A stretch of 64,000 nt of DNA. It comes from Sva-07 sp963698435 (GTDB lineage: Bacteria; Actinomycetota; Acidimicrobiia; Acidimicrobiales; Ilumatobacteraceae). The notes beneath the pieces were generated by a model. The model was not told where the DNA came from. It worked only from the letters and a program-made list of their open reading frames with translations, and made no database searches. This document shows positions 52,482-61,191 of the stretch, piece after piece (the first letter of the stretch is position 1; each line of letters starts with the position of its first letter). The position numbers and the translations under genes were made by a program. The stretch lies in contig CAVOQV010000007.1 in assembly GCA_963698435.1 (NCBI GenBank), positions 124,001-188,000 on the forward strand, written 5' to 3'.

Positions 52482-52610
52482 GAAGTTCTCGACACCGCTT
52501 CGCCAGGAGCGCAGGATCGGAGAGCTGGACGTCGATCGTGTCACCCAGCGGCGCGACTCGATCGTCTGTTCCGAGCAAACGGCCAATCCAAGCGACGACA
52601 GGAGACCCTC

Positions 52611-53009
52611 ATGGAATGGTGGATACTCGAGTTGATCACAGCGGTGGGGATGGTCGTCATCGTCGGCGTCCTCGGCCCGCTGATCAAGCGCTACGGCAAG
52701 TCCTACGCGGCTGATGTGTTCCGGGTCAATCCGCGGACGGGCAAGAGCTATCTGGTCTTGATGGACTTCGCCTACTACCTCATCTTCGGGGCGTACATCC
52801 TGTTCTCGGTCAAGTGGGAGCCCGACACCGGTTGGGATCAGCAGGTCAACGCAGAACAGCTCCAGGCATCGGTGGTGCGGATCGGGGGACTGCTATTGCT
52901 CATGGGTCTGTTGCACGGGCTCAATGTCCTCACGCTGCCCGTGATCGGTCGAATATTCACCCTGAACCGCCAGCTCGACGACGATGTCGCCGGGCCCCGA
53001 GCCGCCTGA
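52611..53009 (+). CDS. Three-to-four TM membrane protein, paralogous to the anti-sigma sensor domain
   Basis: 132 residues with helices at about 5-25, 48-68 and 88-115. Its core (ITAVGMVVIVGVLGPLIKRYGKSYAADVFRVNP..., LMDFAYYLIFGAYILFSV, VVRIGGLLLLMGLLHGLNVLTLPVIG) matches, block for block, the membrane part of the protein at 53565 (LVSLVAVLGPAIRRFGRGYAHDLWR, LLDVAYLLVFGGYILLTT, MQRVGGLLLIMGLLHAATIVTLPLVA). AGGAGA precedes the ATG. It overlaps the ECF sigma gene by 26 bases. Function unknown; likely part of the same signalling unit. Confidence 0.78.
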   Translation: MEWWILELITAVGMVVIVGVLGPLIKRYGKSYAADVFRVNPRTGKSYLVLMDFAYYLIFGAYILFSVKWEPDTGWDQQVNAEQLQASVVRIGGLLLLMGLLHGLNVLTLPVIGRIFTLNRQLDDDVAGPRAA

Positions 53010-53568
53010 GGCAGAACGCGCCGATCTGGTCGTGTCGTCCGACGCAGCGATGGCAGCGGTAAGCGGAGAACTCGATGCCGACGCGCTCGTTGCGCAGATG
53101 TTCGCCGAACAGGGAGCGTCGCTCGTGCGGCTCGCGAGAGTGTTCTGCGACGACCGCGATGCTGCCGAGGACCTCGTGCAGGAGGCGTTCATCCGACTCC
53201 ACCGCTCAGCTGGCTCCATCCGCGACCTCCGCCGGGCGCCCGCCTTTCTCCGATCGATCGTGATCAATCTCGCGCGCGACCACAACCGTCGGGGCCTGAT
53301 GTCGCTGCGGCATCGCGGGGCCGCTGAACGGCCGACACCGCCAGCCGAACCCGGAGAGCGTGCAGTGCAGGACGAGGACGTGGCCGAGGTCCTGAATGCG
53401 CTGCGTACTCTGCCCGAGCGACAGCGAGCGTGCCTCGTTCTGCACTACTTCGAGCAGCTCTCGATGGCCGAGATCGCAGCGACCCTGCGCATCTCGACGA
53501 ACTCGGTGAAGACCCATTGTCGCCGCGGACTCGCAACTCTCGAATCCCGACTGGAGCAGACGACGTGA
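52984..53568 (+). CDS. ECF-type RNA polymerase sigma factor
   Basis: 194 residues. Region 2 (LVAQMFAEQGASLVRLARVFCDDRDAAEDLVQEAFIRLHRSAGSIRDLRRAPAFLRSIVINLARDHNRR) and region 4 (VLNALRTLPERQRACLVLHYFEQLSMAEIAATLRISTNSVKTHCRRGLATLESRL) with a short linker show an ECF sigma, possibly of the SigE/SigJ-like broad class. It overlaps the membrane protein gene upstream (26 bases) and the putative anti-sigma gene downstream (GTGA), so all three are one translationally coupled unit. Confidence 0.92.
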   Translation: MSPGPEPPEAERADLVVSSDAAMAAVSGELDADALVAQMFAEQGASLVRLARVFCDDRDAAEDLVQEAFIRLHRSAGSIRDLRRAPAFLRSIVINLARDHNRRGLMSLRHRGAAERPTPPAEPGERAVQDEDVAEVLNALRTLPERQRACLVLHYFEQLSMAEIAATLRISTNSVKTHCRRGLATLESRLEQTT

Positions 53569-54242
53569 CCGTCGAGCAACGACTCATCAACGCCTTGCGG
53601 GCAGACGTGCCGGTCGAGCCGAGCCCGGACCTCTGGTCACGCGTCGTGCACTCGATCGAGGAGGACCGGGCCCATCGTCGACGGGTTCTCTTCTCCTTCC
53701 TGGCGGTCATCGCGGTCGCGGCCGCGCTCTTCGTCATCGCGATCGTCAACGTCATCGACACCCCGAACGGTCAGCAGGTGCGGATTCCGGCGATGGAACT
53801 GATCGAGACGATCGCGCTCGTCTCACTCGTTGCGGTGCTCGGTCCGGCCATTCGACGTTTCGGCCGGGGATACGCCCACGACCTCTGGCGCACCACTCCC
53901 GAGATGCCCACCTCGCTGCTCCGATTGCTCGACGTGGCCTATCTGCTGGTGTTCGGCGGCTACATCCTGCTGACCACCTACTTCGACTTCGGGCCATCGA
54001 CGGCCGTTGTCGCCGGACAGGTCGAGGCGATGATGCAGCGTGTCGGTGGGCTTCTCCTGATCATGGGCCTGCTGCACGCTGCGACCATCGTGACGCTGCC
54101 ACTGGTCGCTCTCGTTTCGAACTCGACCAGGGTCGGCCGTCAGCTGCCGAGATGGGTCGTCGTGCTGCTGGTGCTCGGCGGAATCGGGGTCGGACTCCTC
54201 GGTGGCCAGGCACTCATCGGCGGAATCGTCGGGTCGGTCTGA
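53565..54242 (+). CDS. Putative membrane anti-sigma factor with duplicated sensor module
   Basis: 225 residues. A short cytosolic N-terminus (VEQRLINALRADVPVEPSPDLWSRVVHSIEEDRAHRRR) precedes about five TM helices. The N-terminal segment resembles anti-sigma regions by length and position, but no HxxxCxxC zinc motif is present. The membrane part from about residue 75 is paralogous to the protein at 52611. The GTG overlaps the sigma stop. Role as regulator of the sigma factor is inferred from gene order and topology. Everything after the first helix is shared with the sister protein, so a common ligand or partner is likely. Confidence 0.7.
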   Translation: MTVEQRLINALRADVPVEPSPDLWSRVVHSIEEDRAHRRRVLFSFLAVIAVAAALFVIAIVNVIDTPNGQQVRIPAMELIETIALVSLVAVLGPAIRRFGRGYAHDLWRTTPEMPTSLLRLLDVAYLLVFGGYILLTTYFDFGPSTAVVAGQVEAMMQRVGGLLLIMGLLHAATIVTLPLVALVSNSTRVGRQLPRWVVVLLVLGGIGVGLLGGQALIGGIVGSV

Positions 54243-54341
54243 CCCCCTCGAGCCGACGGAAATGGCGCCGGTCAGCACGAACGGCGACGAAGGACGCGGG
54301 CCGAGGCCAGGTGGGACGCCATGGGAGCGTTCGTCGTTCCG

Positions 54342-54905
54342 TCAGCCGTCGTGCTGTGCGGCGAACGCGAAGTGCGTCGCCCAGATGATCGCGGCGTAGA
54401 CCGCGAGCATCACCGCAATTCCGCACAGCGACCGCAGAGACCATCCGAACGTGTCGATCAGATCCTGTCCGACGAACATCACCGGGCCGATCCCGACGAC
54501 CAGGCAGACGATGCGGGTCGCGACGTGCCAGCCCGTACGGGCTGCCGCCAGACCGCCACCGACGACCGTAGGAAGCATCAGAGCCCCCGCGGCCATGAAC
54601 AGCGGGAGCATCGTCACCACTCCGATCACTCGGACCGTCGTCAACGTCGATCGCCGATCGATCCGAGATCGTGCCGCCGCCACGATCGATTGGCCGACAC
54701 CGAAGATCGTGAACCCGGTCACGATGAAGATCGTGCCGCTCCACGAGAACTCAGGATCGTCCGAGATGAGACGCATCCAACCCCGAGCGGTGATGCCCAG
54801 TGCACAACCACCGAGCGCGCCGAGCGCGATGGTCGACGGCACCCCCAGTGGGACGGGGGTGCCGGCCGGATGCTGCGGAAGAGGTGGGACGGCCAAGTCG
54901 GTCAC
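54342..54905 (-). CDS. Multi-pass membrane protein of unknown function
   Basis: 187 residues with five or six hydrophobic segments (IALGALGGCALGITARGW, FSWSGTIFIVTGFTIFGVGQSIVAAA, VRVIGVVTMLPLFMAAGALMLPTVVG, IVCLVVGIGPVMFVGQDLI, LCGIAVMLAVYAAIIWATHFAFA). No catalytic motif is seen and I do not recognise a family. GTG 54905 gives MTDLAVPPLPQHP; longer frames upstream are shadows. It lies 86 bases after the DUF2510 gene on the same strand. Confidence 0.65.
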   Translation of the reverse strand: MTDLAVPPLPQHPAGTPVPLGVPSTIALGALGGCALGITARGWMRLISDDPEFSWSGTIFIVTGFTIFGVGQSIVAAARSRIDRRSTLTTVRVIGVVTMLPLFMAAGALMLPTVVGGGLAAARTGWHVATRIVCLVVGIGPVMFVGQDLIDTFGWSLRSLCGIAVMLAVYAAIIWATHFAFAAQHDG

Positions 54906-54991
54906 GGTGACGCTCCGGTTCGATGACGTGGTGTTGTCCGACAGACGTCCAGCACGCGTACCCGGGTGACATGGTGTGGGCCGAACCGAAC

Positions 54992-55747
54992 TCAGTCGAG
55001 CGCGAGGCCGAACGGCAGTGGCCCGGTCACTTCGATCACGATGCAGTCGACCTCGTCGAGGTCGACCTGACGTTCGGCGTCGAACGCAGCGGAGGCGTTG
55101 GGTTCGACGTCGTCGAGTTTGACACGGGTCGTGCGGTGGGGGTTGTCGGTGCCTGGTCGGACGAAGCCGATCAGCACCGAGAAATCCGATGTGTCGTCGC
55201 CGAGGTTGTCCAGCTGTCCGGACGCGATCGCTCGGGATCCCACGACCTCGCACGACGAGATGACGGCCTCGTGAGGTGGCGGGTCGACGTAGGTCTCGTA
55301 GACGTCCAGGACGACGAAGGTCAGCACAGCACCGAGCGCGGCGACGAGCAGGCCGCTCGCCCCGGTGATCAGACCGACGACAGCCCGACCTCGCCCGGCG
55401 TCCGATGGACCCGAACGGCGGACGGCGACGACGCCGAACACGAGCGCCAACACCGCGGTGATCGTGCCGAGGACGACGATGAACGGCATCCAGGCGGTCG
55501 CAACAGCGATGATCCCGAGCACCATCGATGCGGTCGCCAGCGAATTGGTCGGGGAGGAGGTGCCGGATGTCGGAGTCGACGGGCCCGATCCGCGGATCGG
55601 GCCGATGTCGATCCCGAGCGGGTCGACGAAGCGCTCGCCGCCGTCCGACACATCGGCGGTCCACGCGGCACCGTTGTAGTAGCGCAGCTCGAATCGTCCG
55701 AGCGGGTCGGCGTACCAACCAGGTCGCACTCCGCCATCGTTCGCCAC
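54992..55747 (-). CDS. DUF2510-domain membrane protein
   Basis: 251 residues. The N-terminal DUF2510 signature GVRPGWYADPLGRFELRYYNGAAWTADVSDGG (about 5-40) is followed by a Ser/Thr linker, two TM helices of the DUF4190 type (SMVLGIIAVATAWMPFIVVLGTITAVLALVFGVVAVRR and AVVGLITGASGLLVAALGAVLTFVVLDVYETYV) and an extracytoplasmic beta domain. Common in Actinobacteria, function unknown. GTG 55747 has TAGCTT (minus, 55754-55759) 6 bases upstream. Divergent from the phosphatase gene. Confidence 0.82.
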   Translation of the reverse strand: MANDGGVRPGWYADPLGRFELRYYNGAAWTADVSDGGERFVDPLGIDIGPIRGSGPSTPTSGTSSPTNSLATASMVLGIIAVATAWMPFIVVLGTITAVLALVFGVVAVRRSGPSDAGRGRAVVGLITGASGLLVAALGAVLTFVVLDVYETYVDPPPHEAVISSCEVVGSRAIASGQLDNLGDDTSDFSVLIGFVRPGTDNPHRTTRVKLDDVEPNASAAFDAERQVDLDEVDCIVIEVTGPLPFGLALD

Positions 55748-55753
55748 GTGCGC

Positions 55754-55782
55754 AAGCTACCGGTGCCGCCCGCCCGTACAGT
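55754..55782. promoter_or_regulatory. Divergent -10 boxes, DUF2510 gene and phosphatase
   Basis: TAGCTT on the minus strand (55754-55759) ends 6 bases before GTG 55747. TACAGT on the plus strand (55777-55782) ends 7 bases before ATG 55790. The 42-bp gap leaves no space for longer leaders. Confidence 0.5.
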
Positions 55783-55789
55783 CGTCGCC

Positions 55790-56467
55790 ATGGAGATCGT
55801 GCTGATCCGCCACGGAGAACCCGAGTGGGTGCGAGAGGGCCTTGCTGTCGTCGACCCGCCATTGACCGAGCGCGGTCACCGGCAGGCTCAGCGGCTCGCC
55901 GCGTGGCTTCGAGGCGAGCAGTTCGACGAAGTGCTGGTGTCGCCCCTGGTTCGTGCCCGCCAGACCGCCGCCCCGCTCCTCGATGCCCTCGGCGCGCACG
56001 AAGTGATCGACGCGTGGCTCGAAGAGATCCGCGACCCGATGTGGCACGGGAGCCCGGCCGAGAAGGCGGCCGAGGCCTACGCGGAACTGAAGGGCCGTCC
56101 GTCCGAGGAGCGTTGGCACGGACTGGAGGGTGGCGAGTCGATCCGTGACTTCGTCGGTCGCATCCGGGCGGGAGCGACGTCGTTCCTCTCCGAACGCGGC
56201 GTCGTGCGTTCCGACACCGAGCTTCCGGTCTGGCAGATCCGCGAACCAGGCGCACGGATTGCGCTCGTGGCGCACGCTGGCACGAACTCGGTCACGATCG
56301 GTCACCTGCTCGGTCTCGAGCCGACGCCGTGGGAGTGGGACCGCTTCGTCCTGGGACACACCTCGGTCAGTCGGGTCGAAGCGCTGCCGCTCGAGGACGG
56401 CTACACGTTCTCGCTCACGAAGCTCAGCGATCTCGAGCACCTCGACGCCGACGAGCGCACCCGCTGA
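55790..56467 (+). CDS. Histidine phosphatase family protein
   Basis: 225 residues. The phosphohistidine motif is VLIRHGEPEWV, with SPLVRARQTAAPLL, the proton-donor region in GLEGGESIRDFVGRI and the second His in ALVAHAGTNSVTIGHLLG. It belongs to the phosphoglycerate-mutase-like phosphatase family; the substrate is unknown. ATG 55790 is supported by TACAGT 7 bases upstream. Confidence 0.9.
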   Translation: MEIVLIRHGEPEWVREGLAVVDPPLTERGHRQAQRLAAWLRGEQFDEVLVSPLVRARQTAAPLLDALGAHEVIDAWLEEIRDPMWHGSPAEKAAEAYAELKGRPSEERWHGLEGGESIRDFVGRIRAGATSFLSERGVVRSDTELPVWQIREPGARIALVAHAGTNSVTIGHLLGLEPTPWEWDRFVLGHTSVSRVEALPLEDGYTFSLTKLSDLEHLDADERTR

Positions 56468-56513
56468 CGGTTCGCTGCTGATCGGATCGCACCGACGATC
56501 TACCGTCGATGCG

Positions 56514-57606
56514 ATGGCTGACGCACCAGATCCCGATCGTCTCAAGTTCTATTCGTTCTCGGTGTTCACCCAACTGAACGGGGCGGTCACCGCCGGAATG
56601 ATCCACCTCGGTGACAAGCTCGGCCTGTACAGCGCAATGGCGGCCGCAGACGAGCCGGTCACGACCACAGGTCTCGCCGATCGCACCGGGCTCGACGAAC
56701 GGTGGGTGCGGGAGTGGGCGTACAACCAGGCGGCGGCGAAGTTGATCGCGGTCGACACCGACGCTGCTCCCGGCGCCGAGCGCTTCTGGCTCACCCCGGA
56801 GGCCACTGCGGTGTTGGCCTCGCCGGACCATCCCGGCGTTCGGGATGGGGATGTTCCACCGGTTCCCGCAGACGATGGCGGCGCTGGACGCGATGCCCGA
56901 GAGCTTCGAGACCGGGATCGGCCACGACTACGACAGCCACGGGCCCGAGGGTGCGGTCGGGATCGAGCGGAGCTTCGAGCCGTGGAACCGGCATCATCTG
57001 ATCCCGACCGTCCTGCCTGCGCTCGACGGAATCGTCGAACGGCTCGAGTCGGGAATCACCGTCGCCGACATCGGCTGCGGCGCCGGGGGAGCAGTACTGC
57101 TGATGGCCGACGCCTACCCCAACAGTCGGTTCACCGGCTACGACATCTCGAAGCATGCGCTCGAACGCGCCGAGCACCGTCGCCGCGAGGAGGGCGCCGA
57201 CAACGTCCGGTTCGTCGATCCTCGAGAGGAACCCCTGCCCGACGATCACAGCGTCGATTTCGTCACCACGTTCGACTGCATCCACGACATGACCCATCCG
57301 CAGGAGATGATCGGGGCGATCGCGGAGGCCCTGGCGCCGGACGGAACATGGCTGCTCGTCGACATCAAGGGGCGCGAAACGTTCGCCGAGAACGTCGAGA
57401 AGAACCCGATGGCCTCGCTGATGTACGGCATCAGCGTGCTGTCGTGCATGTCGTCGGCGTTGTCGGAGCCGGGCGGTGCCGGGCTCGGCACGCTGGGGCT
57501 GCCCGCGTCGAAGGCGCGAGAGATGGCTGCGGCCGTCGGACTGTCCCGATTCAGGACGCTCGGCGTCGAACACTCGGTCAACTCGTTCTACGAGGTGCGG
57601 CCCTGA
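56514..57606 (+). CDS. SAM-dependent methyltransferase with winged-helix N-terminus (one-base frame break)
   Basis: About 363 residues once one extra base near 56832-56834 (CATCCCGG) is removed. The N-terminal dimerisation/winged-helix part is AGMIHLGDKLGLYSAMAAADEPVTTTGLADRTGLDERWVREWAYNQAAAKLI. The corrected join gives HPAFGMGMFHRFPQTM. The Rossmann core has VADIGCGAGGAVLLMADAYPNSRFTGYDIS (motif I), NVRFVDPREEPLP, VTTFDCIHDMTHP and WLLVDIKG. It resembles methyltransferases with a transcription-factor-like N-terminus; the acceptor is unknown. TACCGT (56501-56506) ends 7 bases before the ATG. Confidence 0.88.
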
Positions 57607-57619
57607 GTACGGTTCGCGT

Positions 57620-58069
57620 ATGAGCGACGACACCGACCGCATCGAACTCGACGACGTGAAGGCGTTCGCCACGGCCTTGAGTCCCTGGGCGCACCTTGCG
57701 ACAGTGGGTGGAGACGGCAAGCCCGACGTGGTTCCCGTGCACCCGTGCTGGGAGGGCGACGTCTGTTGGATCATGGGCGGCACCGACTCGGTCAAGGCCC
57801 GCAACATCGCTGCCAACCCCAACGTGGCGATGCACTGGCAGGTCGAGGCGAACGGCGACGGTGTCGAGATCTGGGGTACCGCGGAGCTCTTCGACGATCT
57901 CGACACCAAGCGCCGGCTGTGGAACGGCGTGTTCGACTACGACCTGAACGCCTTCGCCCCCGGTGGGCCCGAGAACTCGCCAGGGACCGGATTCGTCGCG
58001 ATCACGGTCGAACGGGCGCTCGTGTTGAAGCAGTACGGCATGGGCGGCGTTCAGCGCTGGTCTGCCTGA
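57620..58069 (+). CDS. Pyridoxamine 5'-phosphate oxidase-fold protein
   Basis: 149 residues of split-barrel flavin-binding fold: WAHLATVGGDGKPDVVPVHPCWEGDVCWIMGGTDSVKARNIAANPNVAMHWQV, ending with FVAITVERALVLKQYGMGGVQRWS. Such actinobacterial proteins often bind F420 or FMN; cofactor and substrate cannot be read here. TACGGT (57608-57613) ends 6 bases before the ATG. The SDR gene follows after 16 bases, probably cotranscribed. Confidence 0.83.
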   Translation: MSDDTDRIELDDVKAFATALSPWAHLATVGGDGKPDVVPVHPCWEGDVCWIMGGTDSVKARNIAANPNVAMHWQVEANGDGVEIWGTAELFDDLDTKRRLWNGVFDYDLNAFAPGGPENSPGTGFVAITVERALVLKQYGMGGVQRWSA

Positions 58070-58085
58070 CCGGTCGGCGACCGAC

Positions 58086-58886
58086 ATGGACGACCTGGCT
58101 CGACTGACCGAGCTGTCGCGCTCGATCGACGGCGCGGTGGCGATCGTCACGGGGGCGGCCAGCGGGATGGGGCGGGCCACCGCTCACCTGTTCGCGGACG
58201 AAGCAGCGAGAGTGGTCGTTGCCGACCTCGGTGCCGACCGGGTCGCCACAGTGGTCGACGAGATCCGATCGGTCCACGGCGCGGACCGAGCCGTCGGGGT
58301 GGAGTGCGACGTCGCCGATCACGCACAGCTGCGATCGCTGGTCGACGACGCCGTTGCCTGGGGTGGACGTCTCGACATCGTGGTCAACAACGCCGGCGTC
58401 TCGATGATCACGTCCGCGTTCCAGGACGAGGGCGAGTTCGAGGAGAACTGGGCGCGCACCCTCGACGTCAACCTCACTGCGCACGCCCGGCTGATCCGGC
58501 TGGCGCTGCCGCACCTGATGGCCTCCGGGGCGGGTCGCGTCGTCAACATCGCGTCGACCGAGTCGATCGTGGCCACGGGTGGGCTCGCAGCGTACGCCGC
58601 GTCCAAAGCCGGCGTGACCGGGCTCACCCGCAGTCTCGCCGTCGAACTCGGACGTCACGGGGTGACGGTGAACTGCATCTGTCCCGGTCCGATCGACACC
58701 GGGATGACCGCCGCAATTCCCGACGACGCGAAAGCCACATACGCCCGACGCCGGGTGCCCCTGCGGCGCTACGGGCTTCCGGAGGAGGTCGCCCACATGA
58801 CCCTCAACCTGTGCCTGCCCGCATCGAGCTTCGTGAACGGGGCGACGATCTCCGTCGATGGGGGCATGACGATCCGCCACACGTGA
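58086..58886 (+). CDS. Short-chain dehydrogenase/reductase
   Basis: 266 residues. The NAD(P)-binding motif is AIVTGAASGMGRATAHLF, with VVADLGADRVA, DIVVNNAGVSM, catalytic Ser in VVNIASTESIVATGG, and the YAASKAG Tyr-Lys pair, ending FVNGATISVDGGMTI. Substrate unknown. It is likely transcribed with the oxidase-fold gene 16 bases upstream. Two palindromic repeats follow its stop. Confidence 0.93.
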   Translation: MDDLARLTELSRSIDGAVAIVTGAASGMGRATAHLFADEAARVVVADLGADRVATVVDEIRSVHGADRAVGVECDVADHAQLRSLVDDAVAWGGRLDIVVNNAGVSMITSAFQDEGEFEENWARTLDVNLTAHARLIRLALPHLMASGAGRVVNIASTESIVATGGLAAYAASKAGVTGLTRSLAVELGRHGVTVNCICPGPIDTGMTAAIPDDAKATYARRRVPLRRYGLPEEVAHMTLNLCLPASSFVNGATISVDGGMTIRHT

Positions 58887-58917
58887 GGTTCGTCCGGATT
58901 CCCGTCAAACCGCCTTG

Positions 58918-59018
58918 CGATGAGCGAGGCGACCGTCTGTGCGCCCTTCGCTCATCGCTGCTCGTGAGTGCGTCCGTCCGATGAGCGAGACGACCGTCTG
59001 TGCGCCTTTCACTCATCG
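58918..59018. repeat. Two tandem 40-bp palindromic repeats, variant core
   Basis: Copies at 58918-58957 and 58979-59018 are 61 bases apart and nearly identical (the second has G to A at position 12 and a slightly altered right arm, CACTCATCG). The first 18 bases match the 39634 copies, but the core then reads TCTGTGCGC instead of GATACGGAG. They lie between the converging SDR and 59042 genes. Confidence 0.88.
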
Positions 59019-59041
59019 CGGGAGGGTCCCGGGGAGGGTTG

Positions 59042-60178
59042 TCAGGCCTGCCAGCCGTCGAAGAGACCCGTGAGGCCGGTGGGATCGTGACGGCCGATCG
59101 CGAGCTGTTCGAGGATGCCGATGCCCTCGTGCTCGCCGAGACCGCCCATGGTGGTCGCCCGCACGATCGCTTGGACGTGGAGACGATCCGGTGAGGTGGG
59201 GTTGTCGACCGGGAGGTCCCAACGCTCGCCACCGACCTCGAGCTCACCCTTCCACACGCCGTGGCCCCACTCGGGGTGCAGGTAGCCGAGGCCCGCCATC
59301 TGGAACTCGAACAGTGGCTCCAACCGAATCGTCGTCGGCTCGCCGGTCCAGGGCGTCATCGTCACCTCGAACGACGAAGCGGTCCGGGTGCCCTGCCGCC
59401 AGGCGATCTCGTAGTCGACCGATCGCATCGATTCGGCTGGTGGAGCATGATCCGGTCCTGCGATCGGGACGACGACTCCGGTCTCGTGCCAGCGCTTGCC
59501 ATCGAACAGTTCGTTCACGTCGAAGTGCGTCGAGAAGGTGTCGAAGTTGAGCGGCGCCCAGAGCCAGAAGAACTGAGGGTCGGCGACGGGAGCCCCGGTC
59601 GGGGCCCGCTCGCCCACGCTGCGCACACCCCATGAACGGTCGCGGCTTCCGAGTGTTTCCCCCGGAGCGAGATCGTGCAGGACACCGTCGATCTCGATCC
59701 AGCCCTCCCATCCGCCGAACTGGGTCAGTCTGGTGTAGTCGAACGTGACCCGGAGGCCGATCTGCTGGAAGAAGTGGGGCTCCTCGATCGGCGCCGATCG
59801 CCGCACGAACGTCAGGTCGGCGCGCAACCCCTGGTCGGGCGCCTCGACGACCACCCGGAGCGCGTTGAGCGGTTCGAGCACCTCGACCTTGATCGGGCCG
59901 ACCTCGTTGGCGTCCGCCCGGTCGGCTGGGGCTCGACCGGATGCGTGAACGCTGATCTGTCGCGCGGCCGGCGTACCGCCGTCGGCGACGACGCTGAACG
60001 ATGCATCGACGACGTGACGGTTCGGATACAGGCCCATCGCCGTCGCGAAGAACAGCCGGGTGTCCTTCGTGTAGCCGTTGAAGAAGTAGCGGTCGTAGTG
60101 GTTGATGTCGCTCGTTGCCGTCTGGGCGATCGGACGTGACGTCTGATGGATCGGAAAGTCGTCGAACGAACTCAGCAC
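59042..60178 (-). CDS. Conserved protein of unknown function, lipocalin-like/CrtC-like beta fold
   Basis: 378 residues, no signal peptide or TM helix. It is rich in short beta strands and aromatic residues: NHYDRYFFNGYTKDTRLFFATAMGLYPNRHVVDASFSVV, FGGWEGWIEIDGV, GSRDRSWGVRS, PQFFWLWAPLNFDT, LGYLHPEWGHGVWKGELEV. This pattern resembles AttH/CrtC-like calycin proteins that bind or act on lipids, but I cannot assign a function. GTG 60178 has TAGCGT (60186-60191, minus) 7 bases upstream; divergent from heme A synthase. Confidence 0.72.
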   Translation of the reverse strand: MLSSFDDFPIHQTSRPIAQTATSDINHYDRYFFNGYTKDTRLFFATAMGLYPNRHVVDASFSVVADGGTPAARQISVHASGRAPADRADANEVGPIKVEVLEPLNALRVVVEAPDQGLRADLTFVRRSAPIEEPHFFQQIGLRVTFDYTRLTQFGGWEGWIEIDGVLHDLAPGETLGSRDRSWGVRSVGERAPTGAPVADPQFFWLWAPLNFDTFSTHFDVNELFDGKRWHETGVVVPIAGPDHAPPAESMRSVDYEIAWRQGTRTASSFEVTMTPWTGEPTTIRLEPLFEFQMAGLGYLHPEWGHGVWKGELEVGGERWDLPVDNPTSPDRLHVQAIVRATTMGGLGEHEGIGILEQLAIGRHDPTGLTGLFDGWQA

Positions 60179-60185
60179 ACGACCG

Positions 60186-60201
60186 ACGCTACTCGTATCG
60201 T
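60186..60201. promoter_or_regulatory. Adjacent divergent -10 boxes, 59042 gene and ctaA
   Basis: TAGCGT (minus strand, 60186-60191) ends 7 bases before GTG 60178. TATCGT (plus, 60196-60201) ends 9 bases before ATG 60211. The gap is 32 bp, so both messages are probably leaderless and the -35 regions lie inside the opposite genes. Confidence 0.5.
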
Positions 60202-60210
60202 GTGCCAGGT

Positions 60211-61191
60211 ATGGAGAGCGACGGCACCCGGCCCCGGTTCACGCTGTCGCTGCGTCGGTTCCGTCAGATCGCGATCATCACGGTGGCCGGGGTCTGCTTC
60301 CTCACGGTCGCCGGCGCGATCGTGCGACTCACCGGCAGCGGCCTCGGCTGTGACGACTGGCCCAACTGCAACAACGAACGCTTCATCGACGTCTCGAGCG
60401 GACATGCCGCGATCGAACAGATCAACCGGCTCGTCAGCGGGCTCGTCGGGATCCCCACGCTGCTGATGGCGATCGGCGCGTTCCGCGTCTGGCCCCGTCG
60501 CAGCGGGTTGAAACTGCCGGCGCTGGCCGTCCTGCTCACGATTCTCGGCAACGGCGTCGTCGGCGGTCTCGCCGTACGCGGCGACCTGCATCCGACGCTC
60601 GTTCAGTCGCACTTCATCCTGGCGATGATCTCGATCGGTTTTGGGCTCGTTGCTGTGCACCGAGCCCGGCCCGTGCCGGTGCTCGACCGTGCCAGCGTCG
60701 GCGTCACGGGGCTTGTCGCCTGGTTGTCGATCGCTCTCGGCGCACTCGTGGCAGCCTCGCTGGTCACCGGCACCGTCGTCACCGGTGCTGGTCCCCACGC
60801 CGGCGACGAGACGGCCCGACGGTACGGATTCGACATCTCGTCGGTCGCAGAGATCCACAGCGTCACGGTGTGGATCGCTGTCGCGGTGTTCCTCGCGCTC
60901 GTCGTTGCACTCCGGCGGACACCGGAGCTGGCCAGGAGGCTGTCGAACAGCGTCTCGACCTGGATGTTCATCGCCGTCGTCCAGGGCGGCATCGGGTACC
61001 TCCAGTACTTCAACGGGGTCCCGGCGGTCCTGGTGGCGGCCCATGTGGCCGGTGCCACCGCCCTGTGGGTCGTCACCGTCGTGCTCCTCCTGGCGGTACT
61101 CGAGCCCGCCGACCGAGATGAACGCAGAGTTCACGTTCCGGAAACGCACGGCGAACGGGGAAATGCGTCGCCGGCGAGCGCGAGTGCGTAG
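60211..61191 (+). CDS. ctaA: Heme A synthase (COX15/CtaA family)
   Basis: 326 residues, eight hydrophobic segments. RQIAIITVAGVCFLTVAGAIVRLTGSGLGCDDWPNC with the usual Gly-rich first helix, SGHAAIEQINRLVSG, LVQSHFILAMISIGFGLVAVHRA, VTGAGPHAGD and AEIHSVTVWIAV supply the histidine pairs of the family, which oxidises haem O to haem A for aa3-type oxidase. No ctaB is next to it. TATCGT ends 9 bases before the ATG. Confidence 0.9.
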   Translation: MESDGTRPRFTLSLRRFRQIAIITVAGVCFLTVAGAIVRLTGSGLGCDDWPNCNNERFIDVSSGHAAIEQINRLVSGLVGIPTLLMAIGAFRVWPRRSGLKLPALAVLLTILGNGVVGGLAVRGDLHPTLVQSHFILAMISIGFGLVAVHRARPVPVLDRASVGVTGLVAWLSIALGALVAASLVTGTVVTGAGPHAGDETARRYGFDISSVAEIHSVTVWIAVAVFLALVVALRRTPELARRLSNSVSTWMFIAVVQGGIGYLQYFNGVPAVLVAAHVAGATALWVVTVVLLLAVLEPADRDERRVHVPETHGERGNASPASASA

